The notes under the pieces were generated by a model that saw only the letters and a program-made list of their open reading frames with translations, was not told the origin of the DNA and searched no databases. A stretch of DNA of 64,000 nt from Marsupella aquatica (taxonomy: Eukaryota > Marchantiophyta). The stretch covers positions 2,976,001 through 3,040,000 of the forward strand of contig OZ316896.1 in the NCBI GenBank assembly GCA_973895155.1. The letters run 5' to 3'. This document shows positions 12,601 through 22,790 of the stretch, piece after piece. Within the stretch, counting starts at the first letter, position 1; every line of letters starts with the position of its first letter. The position numbers and the translations under genes are program-made.

Positions 12601-13099
12601 CTCATGTCGGCCACCCCATGCGGATCCCTAAAAAAATCCGCCCCAAAAATTTCCGACACACTCACAAACCCCTTCCCTGGGCCATCACCAATGGGATTTG
12701 CTTAGGCCGTTTCCATGTTTGGCCGGGTCCCATACCGCCCCAGGGTGTGGTCATTTTGCATTCTTTGGCAGGTTCTCGTATGAACATACCGCCCCCGCCC
12801 CCAGGGTGTGGTCGGCCCCGGGGTGTGGTTGTTTCCCATTCAGGTTCCCATATGTTCCCGTGGTCTGGCCGTTTCCCATTGTGTGTCCGTTTTCGCTCGC
12901 TTCCAATAGTTCAAGTCCCCTTATATATACTTCTGGGGTCCTGCCACCCTCGGACCACTTCTCCCGGCGAATTTTTGGCCTCCAACCCAAAAATGCTCGT
13001 GCAAGAACGGAGGGCGTGCGCAAGTAGTTAGTAATCCTGACAGTCCAGGCTCGGGTGTACAATGGCGACAACATCAAAAGTCAGGTCCTGAGAGGCGAG

Positions 13100-13920
13100 A
13101 GCATGTCAAGGCGCGGCAGTAGTCTGGCGCCGGCCTGGGTTAGCATTGACCTCGCGAGGCATCAGGAAGGAGGAGGGGCTCAGGCGGCAGGTTTCGAGCA
13201 GGAGTGAGGCAAGCCAAGCCTGCCATCGGGAGCGCATGCGAAGGGGTGCCGGGAGCGCAGCTGCGCATGGGGGAGGGGAGCGAGGGAGGAAGCGGAGCAA
13301 GGAGGGAGGAGCAAGGGAGGGGCCCTGTGCAGGCTTCTGCATAGGGACCCGGACCCAGGCAGCGCGCATGGGGGAGGGGATCGAGGGAGGAAGGGGAGCG
13401 CAGGCTTCTGCATAGGGACCCGGACCCAGGCAGCGCGCATGGGGGAGGGGATTGAGGGAGGAAGGGGAGCAAGGAGGGAGGAGCAAGGGAGGGGCGAGTG
13501 CATAGGGACCCGGGCCCAGCCAAGGAGGCAGCACGCGCATGCGGGAGGGGAGCAAGGGAGGAGCGAGGAGGGGGGGCCGAGGCTGGGAGACAGGGCGCGC
13601 ATGGGGGAGGGGAGCGAGGAGGGGGGCTGAGGCTGGCAAGCGCAGCCGGAGCACAGCAAGGGCAGGCGGAGGAGGGCCGGGGCTCAGCAGGTGGCAAATG
13701 GAGGAGCGAGGGGGGAACCCGGGAGGCAGCGTGCATGGGGAGGGCCGGGGTCCCCGGGAGGAAGCGCAGCACATGGGGAGGGGCGAGGAACCGCATGCGA
13801 GTATGCAGGAGGGAGGCCAGCCATCGGGAGGGAATGGATTGGACTTTGGAGGGAGCGCATGGGGAAGAAGCGACACGGCATGGAGTAAAACGCCTGGAGT
13901 AAAATGTAGCGAGGGATGCT
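13100..13920. repeat. GC-rich tandem repeats in Helitron 5' region
   Basis: Units of about 60-75 bases carry CATAGGGACCCGGACCCAGG, CAGCGCGCATGGGGGAGGGG and GAGGGAGGAAGGGGAGC. They recur at about 13340, 13410 and 13500 and in more degraded form to 13870. The strongly biased composition produces long but spurious Pro/Ser/Ala- or Gly/Arg-rich open frames on both strands. Confidence 0.65.
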
Positions 13921-14300
13921 GACATGTCCATCAAACTATTGTTGGCAAGGGCAGGAGGATTCAAACGGCCGTGGCGTCAGGAGCGGCAGTGGCATCAGAA
14001 GTGCATTGGAGTAAAACGCCTGGACTAAAATGCGGCGAGTTATGCTGACATGGCCAAGCTGTGGTGTGCACGGCAGGAGTACGTTTTGAAACATGGAACA
14101 CAAAACGCCCAGAGTAAACGGCGAGAGAGAGGCACGGCCAGCAAGGGGCCTTGCAACAGCCCTCAGGGCCTGGACACAACCGTATTCACAATCAAATCAA
14201 ATGGCTCCTAAAAATGGTCAAACAATCTAACCGCCATGGATCACTCCCGCCCACTGCTGATTTTGTAAACAAACGATGATCAGAAAAGAGCGGGATCAGA

Positions 14301-14660
14301 TATTATAGTGTTAGATATATGTCACACATAATATTGAATATGTCGAATACTCTGAGTGTGTACAATACGGATCATGGAGGCCTGGAGGGAGTATCCTCCT
14401 TGATCCTCATGCATTGATTCTCATGCATTAATTAAAGTATTTCACTTTTTTGGGGTAATTAAAGTATTTCACTTTTTTGGGGATGTATGGTGTGATTATT
14501 TGGCTTGTCTTGGACAATGGTGTAACTTTTTGTGTCACTCTAAACTCAATTCACACTTAGATTTTATTACTTACCTTTAATTACATTTTTTAATTTTTAT
14601 GCCCTGCAAATTTGAATGATGACCACTCTAAAAAGTGGCGCAACTGTGTATTATACTTTA
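14301..14660 (-). mobile_element. Unit B, right part after the Helitron
   Basis: This aligns to unit A 4020-4370: TATTGAATATG, TGATCCTCATGCATTGAT, GGCTTGTCTTGG, CTAAACTCAATTCACACTT, CCTGCAAATTTGAATGA, CTCTAAAAAGTGG. A local 26-base tandem duplication (AATTAAAGTATTTCAC...GGGG) lies at 14430-14482. Beyond about 14655 unit A has no counterpart because unit B interrupts it there. Confidence 0.55.
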
Positions 14661-14832
14661 GGATAGTTCTTGATGGGAGGACTAATAGGAAACTGGCTTT
14701 TGGACCAAAATTTTACCCAATTTTAGCCAAAAGTGACCAACACTTTTCAAAGAGGTGGAATCTAGAAAATTTTGCCAATAAAAAAACACTAGCAGGTGCC
14801 TATGAGACTGACAAACCATATTCTCTGGATTC

Positions 14833-15050
14833 CTTTAAACCACACCTGCCACTATAAAAGCCTCATTCCATGTTTCACTACTCACCATAAAAGGTGGAAC
14901 AGTAGCACCTTTTGTGGAATATTTTTCAAAAAAACGTTTTATAGTAAGCACCTTTTGTGGAACTCAAAGTCCATTCTTGAATCTCTCCTCTTTGAGAGTT
15001 GCATCTAGTCCTTTATAAGGGTCCTTTATAGGGGCAGGTGTGGTTTAAAG
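14833..15050. mobile_element. MITE-like inverted-repeat element, about 218 bp
   Basis: The left arm CTTTAAACCACACCTGCC (14833 on) matches the complement of the right arm GGCAGGTGTGGTTTAAAG (ending 15050) over about 26 bases with one mismatch. Interior copies of AGCACCTTTTGTGGAA occur twice. No coding capacity. A lone arm of the same repeat (GACAGGTGTGGTTTAA) lies at 32688-32703. Confidence 0.55.
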
Positions 15051-16481
15051 ATGTTTAAAATAACCCATTAAGCTTCCTTTCCACTTCCCCCTCCACGGGG
15101 TAGGTTAGCGCAACCCTCTTCCCAAAAACGGCCAATTACCTCGTGTCGGACGTCCCCAACTGAACCGAATTGAAATGAATGCTGCGCGCACTGTCATCGG
15201 TTTCCAGACGAAGGTCTGCGAGGTCGAGCACGATCAATGTCTGCCAACTGCGAGTCAATCTTTTCATTTCTAAACATTTCTTGTTGGGTCCACTTGTAGT
15301 CCAATGAGTGAACGCACCGTTGAAGAAAGAACTGTAGCTGACTGATTACAAAAAGGTGTCCTAGAGAGAACTCTATGGTGTGGATTGAGTCTGGAACCAA
15401 ACACATAAGCTCGTCAGACTGACATGAATTATGGCTTAGTGTGACCTTGGTTCTTTGTTCGAGAGAGAGTTCCCTAGTCTCTCTCTAACTAGTCTTGCTA
15501 GGAAACTCTCTCTCAAACTAGTCTCGAACAAATACTCGAACAAATAGTTCGCTGCATACATACAATCACACTCGAACAAATACTCGAAAGACATGTCATG
15601 TCTTGTGGCAGGGCTAGATAGCTCATGATCAATCTGACAGAATTTGCTTTCTCGCTGGTATGACTCGACCATACTTGAGTTTCAATGGATTATAAATAGG
15701 ACGATGAGATACAGGGTTGAACGAAAAGTTCAACAATTCGGTTTTAATGTTCCGAGGATAAGTGGCAAACATGATCTCTCACTTTCGCCTAAACTATCTT
15801 TGATGAAGGGGCCTTGGCATCCCAAAAACTTCAACATACTAAGCTAAGCTATGAGCTGTGGAAGAGCTGGTAATTGGACCTTACAAAGGACTTGGGCTAT
15901 GGATGAAAATGGGATCTATGAGAGAATGCCATCGCCGTCCTTTGATTGTCGCCAATTTGACAACGGATACTTCCTAAGGCAATTTTGCAATCTACAGGGT
16001 AGACAATCGTAGCGGGAGCAGTTCTCCCTTCCAAAAAGCCCACAGAGGTGAGAGAGGGTAGCCGTATCTGAGCACCTCTAGCTGAGATTTGATCTTGAAC
16101 TCCATGCTGCCCAGTATCCTGGCTTTCAACCCAAGGTCTCCGAGGTCGAGAACCCTTAATATGTCAATTGAGAATCGCATCTTTGGTCATTCGTGAATTT
16201 TTCTTGTTGAGTCCGGCTCTAATCCGGCACCTTCTAACAGAGAGAAGTCGTTGGCTTCATAATTGTAGTTCGTCGTCTGCCAAGGCGCTCTGTGGGCGAA
16301 TGACTAGTCAGCGGTCTACATTATGGAACCAGATCTACTATATAGCTGACCACACCGACAACGCTTCGTTTCTCACTCTACTCTTGACGGAGATCCTAAA
16401 CTACGACACAGCCTCTCAACCTGTTATCATGCTAGGATCTGAAAGTATCTCTGCGGATAAGTAGTCTCTGTATGAGGCTCC
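15051..16481. other. Intergenic, downstream of the DMP gene
   Basis: No gene is recognised. Two diverged segments (about 15200-15420 and 16120-16350) share AAGGTCTSCGAGGTCGAG and TTTTTCTTGTTG-like pieces in the same order, which suggests an old local duplication. A CTCGAACAAATA motif is repeated near 15525-15585. Confidence 0.35.
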
Positions 16482-17183
16482 TTACACCTTATTTGCCCCT
16501 GTTTCAGCCATCTCGATTCCACTGTCGCTGCTGTCCTTCAAGAGAAACTTGGCGTTGCTGGAGCCATTAGTGTCACCGTTCGCTGCCGTACTGTTCGGGG
16601 CGATTGGGGTCACGAACCCAAATCCTGAGGTTGTTAGAGAGTAACCTAACCCGTGTCTTCCAGATGGGAACACAGCGAAGACAACTCCCACTACAAGAGC
16701 TGCGAGAACCGGCCCGGTCTTCACAACTGTCGACGAAATCCCAGGATAGTAGCAAGTCGTTACCGGTGGTGTGAGGCAGGAAAGCGCACCGAACGTGATG
16801 ACATTGAGGGTACCATTCACAAAATCGGTGGAATTGATTGTGTATTCGCCTACAAAATCCTGTCCTCCCGTGAAGTATTCGTCCTTGTAAAATACATCCC
16901 CTGGTAAATTCAATTTCTTGAATTGCTTGTTGTACAACCCCTTTCTTGTCACGAGTCCGTAGTAGACCTTTCCAGTGTCTGTGGTGACGCTGTCCACAAA
17001 ACTCATGCCGAAACAAAGCGCGAAGAAAAGAAAAAGAAGGATTCCTGTAACAATTTTCTCGGGTAAACCGCACACTCCATTGTTCGTGAAGAGTGGAGCT
17101 AGCGACTGGAATGCGAGGAATGTGCCCGTTGGAAGGAGGTGGGACAGATTTGTAAGAATATCAGATGAATTCCTAGTCGACAT
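16482..17183 (-). CDS. DMP (DUF679) family membrane protein
   Basis: A 233-residue intronless frame from an ATG at 17183, as is usual for this plant-specific family. It has the DMP layout: a short polar N-terminus; LLPTGTFLAFQSLAPLF as first membrane segment; a GVCGLPEK loop; IVTGILLFLFFALCFGMSFVDSV as second; a soluble loop with VYYGLVTRKG; two further segments (NVITFGALSCL and VLAALVVGVVFAVFP); and the conserved CYYPG before the last pair. The tail is Ser/Asn/Glu-rich. DMP proteins sit in endomembranes or plasma membrane. Members act in membrane remodelling in senescence and in gamete fusion in flowering plants (DMP8/9); which role applies here cannot be told. There are no breaks. It is one of three apparently intact host genes. 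Confidence 0.9.
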   Translation of the reverse strand: MSTRNSSDILTNLSHLLPTGTFLAFQSLAPLFTNNGVCGLPEKIVTGILLFLFFALCFGMSFVDSVTTDTGKVYYGLVTRKGLYNKQFKKLNLPGDVFYKDEYFTGGQDFVGEYTINSTDFVNGTLNVITFGALSCLTPPVTTCYYPGISSTVVKTGPVLAALVVGVVFAVFPSGRHGLGYSLTTSGFGFVTPIAPNSTAANGDTNGSSNAKFLLKDSSDSGIEMAETGANKV

Positions 17184-20100
17184 CTTAGCTGTAGGATTCG
17201 AGCCCAGTATTTACAACCCGGTCTAGCTAGAATCGACGAACTTTACGTTAGCGACAAATTAAGATTCTCTATGTTTCCACGCTCCTGTCGGGAGACTGTC
17301 TCATCTAGGTAACCTTGATCAATCTCCACCGAGTGAGCGTGTAATCAACACAACTGCAAAAGATTGGAGTGGATATCTAAAATACGTTTGTTCTGGATAT
17401 CGAGCAGATCTCTAGAGGAGGCAAGGAATCATGATTGATGTCTACGTTTATGCAATTTCTGGAAACCACAAAGCTAAAGGTAAAACTATCAAGTCTCCGT
17501 CAAGATGTAGTCGACTCTGTACTCGATGAATGAATGACAGAAACAAACGCCCACCGCAAAAGTACATGTGACGTTTCAAACCTGAAATACTCACAGCTAG
17601 CTCAGAGGACTGGAGTATAGCTGGACATAAGATTGTTCACCCCAACAGCTGCGGCATAACGTGGCGGGGTGATTGATTTCGCTGGTACCACTAGAAACAG
17701 CACAGAGAAGTGCGCAAGGATTGAGCTCTGTCTCGTGAACACCATTTCATATATTTATACTGAGTCAAGGAATGTTGCCGACGTACCTTCGAACGCCGAA
17801 AGATCAGCATACAAGTCAGTCTGTACCAATTATTTGGCACGTTTTCCAGTCTGTGAACGAATGAACGATCTCGAGGAGAGTCTCACCTTTAATGCGACTA
17901 CTGGATACGTCTCAGGGGGATCCAGCATCAGCACAAACACAATCAGCGGGCTAGCTAGAATGCTAGATTCATTTCTCTCAAGAGTTATCCAGGACTCGTG
18001 GAAATAGAAGCGTGCGAGATGACGACTATAGGCCCTGGGCAAGACCGGAAAGAGTTTGACTTCCAAATTGACCAAAATTTATAATTTTGTGAGGTCCCGC
18101 CATGGTCTTGGCTAGAGCGTTATCACGGAGCTGACAGAGACTCTGCACCCGTGTGCACCTCGTGATTTGAGCGGATGCAGATCCCTGAGAAAGGTCACTC
18201 TTCAGGAATTTCTGCAGTAGATAGTGATTCTACTTTAAAGTACTTTCAATTCAATGGAAGTTTAGTACGTACTGGGGTTTCTCTCGTTAACTGGAACTAA
18301 CTGTGTAAGAAGCTCTAATCATGACATTGTAATTGTCATGTTCACAACAAGAAGGTCCAGCGTTGAAAACATCGGTGTTGAATATATAGCAGCTTACTAT
18401 CAATTCCGGGAGTAAACAAATCGTTCAAGTGTATCACTCTTCCTACATGCTAATAGACTTATTCATCGTGGCAAAAAATAAAGTACTTTAGATTGGGAAG
18501 TACAGTTCAGTTGGCGACGAGCTGACCGTATGCCCTGGTGGTCTTTGATTGAATAGAAGAACAGTGGGGCTGGACCTGACTGCCATATATATTATACATC
18601 AAAATAGCAGTATGTACACTTTTCTAGAGATCATGGCTTGATGATCTAAGCGATACCGCAAGGGCGCCTGCCATCGGTGCCAAGGTGGATCTGGGACCTT
18701 TTGGTTTATAACAGCACCGAAGGATCTTTGCGGTTAAGAAAACAATCTCGGCCCAAAGTCGATGCGAGGCGGCAACAGTTCTAGGCACAAGCAACGCCTT
18801 CGTTAGGGCAGTTTTGGTACAGGCAAATTTACTGCAGCGGATCGTTCTGGAAAATGGATTTAATCGTTTTTCTTCAATTTTCGCTTAGACCGATCATTGC
18901 ACTTAATAAGGTCAATTCGAGTTTTTAGTTAGAAGAGCCTCTCTCAGAAAATTCATTACGACCAAATGGTAGTCAAATACACTGTAGTACAATGCTGCAG
19001 TTTGATAGCCAAACCTCGTGCCTATTGGAATTTAATAATATTCAGCGTCTGCAATGTCGCCGGCCTCGACGTTACGTTACTCAGTCTACCTTTTCTCTTT
19101 TGGGGTCGATGGTCAGTGAGCACGTGTATTCGCAGTTTTGAGACTGATTGGATCGAAAAACGAATCGAACTACAGATACTAGGCCATGAGGTCCAGCTAG
19201 TACAAGGGAAGGAACATGTTTACTTTCATTTCTCGAAATTGTCGTGTACTCATGCAGGTTCTACATACAGCGTAGCACAGAGATGGGGGCAGTGCGCACA
19301 GCTTCCCATGTCAAGATTGTTGCAAGACTGACTTTGGACAGGAGAGCACTAGAAAGTAGACACAGCGAGTCTACGACCAGCCATGCGCCCCAAGTCTGCA
19401 CGCGACCAGATAACGTACCGTAGACCAGACTCCACAGCTGGGAGTCCAGACTCCACATGATTCTGCTCTCGACCGGCCCCACGATCCTCGTGGACGATCA
19501 ATATAGGATCTAGCCCCGAAAGACAAGGAGAGAAAGAGTCTAGTCTCTAGTGCTGCTGCTCTTTTACCAGCTATGGAAGTTGACTCATTGCTCAACCTTC
19601 TGTAACAAGTTAGACCAGTTTATCAGATTGGGTTAGAGTACTGTGTGTGATACTCCTTGACTTGTTGGGCCTCTTTGGTCTTCGTGGGTTCTTTTGCCTT
19701 TGTGCTTATGTCTCCCAGTTTGACACGCTCCTGGCCTCTTTTTGGCAGTGTGGTATTTATGTTAGAGTCACTGATTTGCTCCTTTAAAATGTGTTGCAAG
19801 GGAGCCCAAATGGCGACTGCCACAACCAGTCCTTTTTGCGCACAGCTGCTACCAGTCCATTTGCACAGGGCTCGATGATGATGGAACGCAAGTTTTACTG
19901 ACTTATCCTCCAAACTCAATGGTCCAGATCTGGTCCAAATTTGACCTACATAGATGAGCTGACCTACACAGATCTAAGGGTCATACAAGTCAAGTACCAT
20001 CTCAAAATCGGGCTCAAAATGACGATAGTAAAAACAATTTTGGTCACTTAGCTAAAGATGCTTTTGTCTTGCTTGTGGTTATAGTCAAAGTAGCATTTTC

Positions 20101-21173
20101 CTATTTAGGACACATTATAATGATCTAATAGTTAAACAAACAAACAAATGATGATAAAATAAATCTAGTGCTCTCATTCGAGTTTTAAATTCTTACTTTC
20201 ATTAAATCTTTTACTTGAAAGGTATGTGACCAAGTACTATTGGTTATACTGATAATAACTTTTTATTGATTGTACCCATTTCTTTCTGCTGTTCTCAACA
20301 AATTCCTTGATCCAAAACTCCATTATTTGTGCTTTTGCTCTCAATCTTTAGTTGTTATCCTTTGTATATGAGTTCCTTACATGGTCATCATGAACTCGTG
20401 GACTCGTCTTTACTGGTGGTCTTTATTTCTGTGTTATTCAGCTTGAATGGGGTCTTTGAGTCCTTTGACCTTTCTTGGCCTTGGTCGAAGATATTGGGTT
20501 TGCCAGTTTGATTGCTCTGACAAGGTTTGTTGGTCTACAGTAGCTATTTAAATAAATTATTGACCTCAACCACTAGGGACTCACGTACGAACTAACCCAG
20601 AACTCTATCGACCTAGTAGCAAAATAATGCAACAGGAATATTTCAAAAACAATACTGGCCCTGTTGTAGTTCCTTGACATGTGGTTTTGATGGGGGGAAA
20701 ATAAATGAGAACCTAGTATTATAATTATACGATTTGACCAATTGGTCCCAATGAATGAAAACAAGCCTCAAGATGTGGTCTACAACTTCCCCACAATTGA
20801 AAATGCTTTGCATATAGGCAAAGACTAACCTTGAGTTCATCATGTAGGTTCACTAAACTTGGGTTTTTGGCAAATTCTGCTTCCAATTTCAAAGAATTAA
20901 ATTAAAAAATAAATGTGATGCTAAGGGAGAATTAAAGGTGTTTTACTGTAGATTTTGCCAAAATTGGTGATATTTGAAAAACTTAGCTAACAGAATTGTC
21001 AATTATCTACTTCTATAATATGTGATTCGGTCAAAAAGAGTCTTTTCGTATGCTTACAAAATTGAGTGGAGCAAACAAAAGCTAGTCATCAAACATATTT
21101 TGGACCTTTTTTTCACCATTATTGTGTGCAATTGTGGTACCCAAGGAAGGCCTATAATCTTGGGTGGGCCTAT
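17184..21173. other. Intergenic sequence, no gene recognised
   Basis: The small open frames on both strands show no domain or consistent exon pattern. It contains the DMP 5' region (to about 17760). From about 19900 to 21170 the sequence is AT-rich. No terminal repeats were noticed. Confidence 0.4.
17750..17760 (-). promoter_or_regulatory. Possible TATA box upstream of DMP gene
   Basis: TATAAATA occurs on the minus strand at 17752-17759, about 570 bases before the DMP start codon. If it is used, the leader is long. Match to consensus only. Confidence 0.25.
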
Positions 21174-21501
21174 TGTAGAGGTTAACTAAGTCTGGGGTTG
21201 AACTATGGTTAGTATGTTAACTAGGGTTAGAGTGTTAACCCTAGTTGAAGAGATTGGTCCTTATCTCTTCAACTTCTATGTGGTGTGAGAACACACAAGA
21301 GAGTTCTCAAGAGAGAACACAGGGATATAGAAAGAGATGAGAGCTTGAAGAGATGAGAGCTATATGGTGATGCATGAGTAGACACATAACCATTAATAAA
21401 GCTTGGTCTTCTCGTGGACTTAGCCAACCTTGAGGCGAATCACGTAACTATTGAACACGTGTATGTTTGGAGTGTTTTTCCTGATCTGATTTCTCCCCAC
21501 A
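21174..21501 (+). repeat. 5' LTR of copia copy 1
   Basis: It begins TGTAGAGGTTAAC and ends CTCCCCACA, with TG...CA ends. It is 328 bp. Confidence 0.93.
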
Positions 21502-21502
21502 A

Positions 21503-21516
21503 TTGGTATCAGAGCT
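21503..21516 (+). promoter_or_regulatory. Primer-binding site, initiator tRNA-Met
   Basis: TTGGTATCAGAGCT starts two bases inside the 5' LTR and is complementary to the 3' end of plant initiator methionine tRNA. Confidence 0.9.
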
Positions 21517-22353
21517 CAGATTTTTTCAGTCGATTAGGAACTCCATGAAACTTGCTTCAAGCAAAGCGAACATCGAATGATTTCCTCTTTGAAGCGGAGC
21601 TATTGGAAGAAGATCGGACTCAATCTTTTCACAAGTGTGGAGCACACAACCAGGGGCTCACTTCAGTGAAGCAATGAAGGCCTGAGGTCAGAAACGGAAA
21701 CAATTTTTCTGAATCTGAAATCAGAATTGGATTTCGTCAAAAACTGAGACGGGAATTTGAGTGAATCCGCCGAGGGGTACTTTCTGTCGCGAGTAGTCGC
21801 GACTTGCGCGGGATCGCGAGGAGGTCAAAAAGTTTGAGGAGGCCTTTTAGGGCTCGACAGGGCTTGGGCAGGGGGAAGTGCCCCCTGTGAATTTTCCCCC
21901 TAGGGGCTGTACAAGGGCGGACAGAATTTCCCGGAAATATTCTTTTCCAGAGGCTTAAATTTTTACCGAAGGTCAAAGATTCCGAGCGGCAAACAACATC
22001 GGATCAACTTCAACTTTTGGAGATGCGTGCTTGGGGAAGCTAGGCAAGTATTGGTGCATTCAATTCTGAAAAAGTATACTAGTAGAATCTTTGGCATAAA
22101 AGATTCCCTCGAGGGGTAATTATTTTATCTTTTACCCCCCTCCAGTCGGAGTAAAAATTCTCGGCACTCGAGAGTCCATTTGACAAACCGTTTTCAGAAT
22201 TTGGAGCGTTACCTTGTGGACTACACATAGAAGTGATCAGTTTCAAAATTCACCAACTTTCATTTTTGGCCTTATTTTCACACCCCACATCTGAGCATTC
22301 GACGTTTAATTCTTGTCGGAAGATGACTCCACACTACATTTGGCATTCCAGCG
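21517..22353 (+). other. Leader region of copia copy 1
   Basis: Untranslated stretch between the primer site and the gag ATG. No conserved open frame. Confidence 0.6.
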
Positions 22354-22790
22354 ATGGCGACTACTAGGATTGGAGGTCAAAGGTTTGAGGTGGAAAAATT
22401 TGATGGTCGGATGGACTATACAATGTGGGAACGTAACGTGAGGGATGCACTTAGGGCAATAGGCCTAGGCAAGGTACTAAGATCTCAACCCAAGGAGATG
22501 GAAGATGATGATTGGCATGATCTCCAGGATCAAGCGGTAAATATTGTTGGCATGTACCTAAAAAACAATGTGAAGAAACAATTTGAGGAAAAAGCAACAC
22601 AAACGGTGACGGACTTGTTTTAAGCATTGCGCAACAAGTACTACAAGAAAGAGATGTCAAACCGAATGTATGCAAGCCTGAAGCTCATGCAATTCAAAAT
22701 GGCTGATGGAGTCAAGATTCAAGATCATATCGATCAGTTCAATGATCTTGTGGTTGACCTAGAGAATTTGGGGGATGGATCAACTGAAGT
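22354..22790 (+). pseudogene. copia gag, truncated
   Basis: ATG at 22354. The N-terminal copia gag is recognisable: KFDGRMDYTMWERNVRDAL, then LGDG near 22790. A TAA interrupts it at 22621-22623. The frame then continues through ALRNKYYKKEMSNRMYASL and DGVKIQDHIDQFNDLV (UBN2-type gag). The nucleocapsid zinc knuckle and the aspartic protease, expected next, are absent: the frame passes directly from gag into the segment before the integrase at about 22780-22790. The second copy at 51.7 kb keeps sequence from before this junction, which supports an internal deletion here. Confidence 0.8.

Larger units (their letters stand above)
6277..14300 (-). mobile_element. Helitron, 8.0 kb, nested in unit B
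   Basis: On the minus strand the element starts with TC (complement of 14299-14300, sequence TCTGATCCCGC) and ends with hairpin CGTGC-AAC-GCACG then CTAG (6277-6280). Flanking bases are A (6276) and T (14301), the A^T target of Helitrons. Both ends are fixed independently: left flank ACTACCAC..ACAAAA and right flank TATTATAGTG..ATATTGAATATG are contiguous in unit A near 4000-4055. It carries a degenerate Rep/helicase gene (6726-12018), a minisatellite near the 3' end, and GC-rich tandem repeats in the 5' part. It is non-functional as it stands. Confidence 0.8.

Noticed and set aside
13106-13964. Long overlapping Pro/Ser/Ala-rich frames on the minus strand and Gly/Arg-rich frames on the plus strand
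   Set aside because: They follow from the GC-rich tandem repeats, occur in several frames at once, and show no domain.
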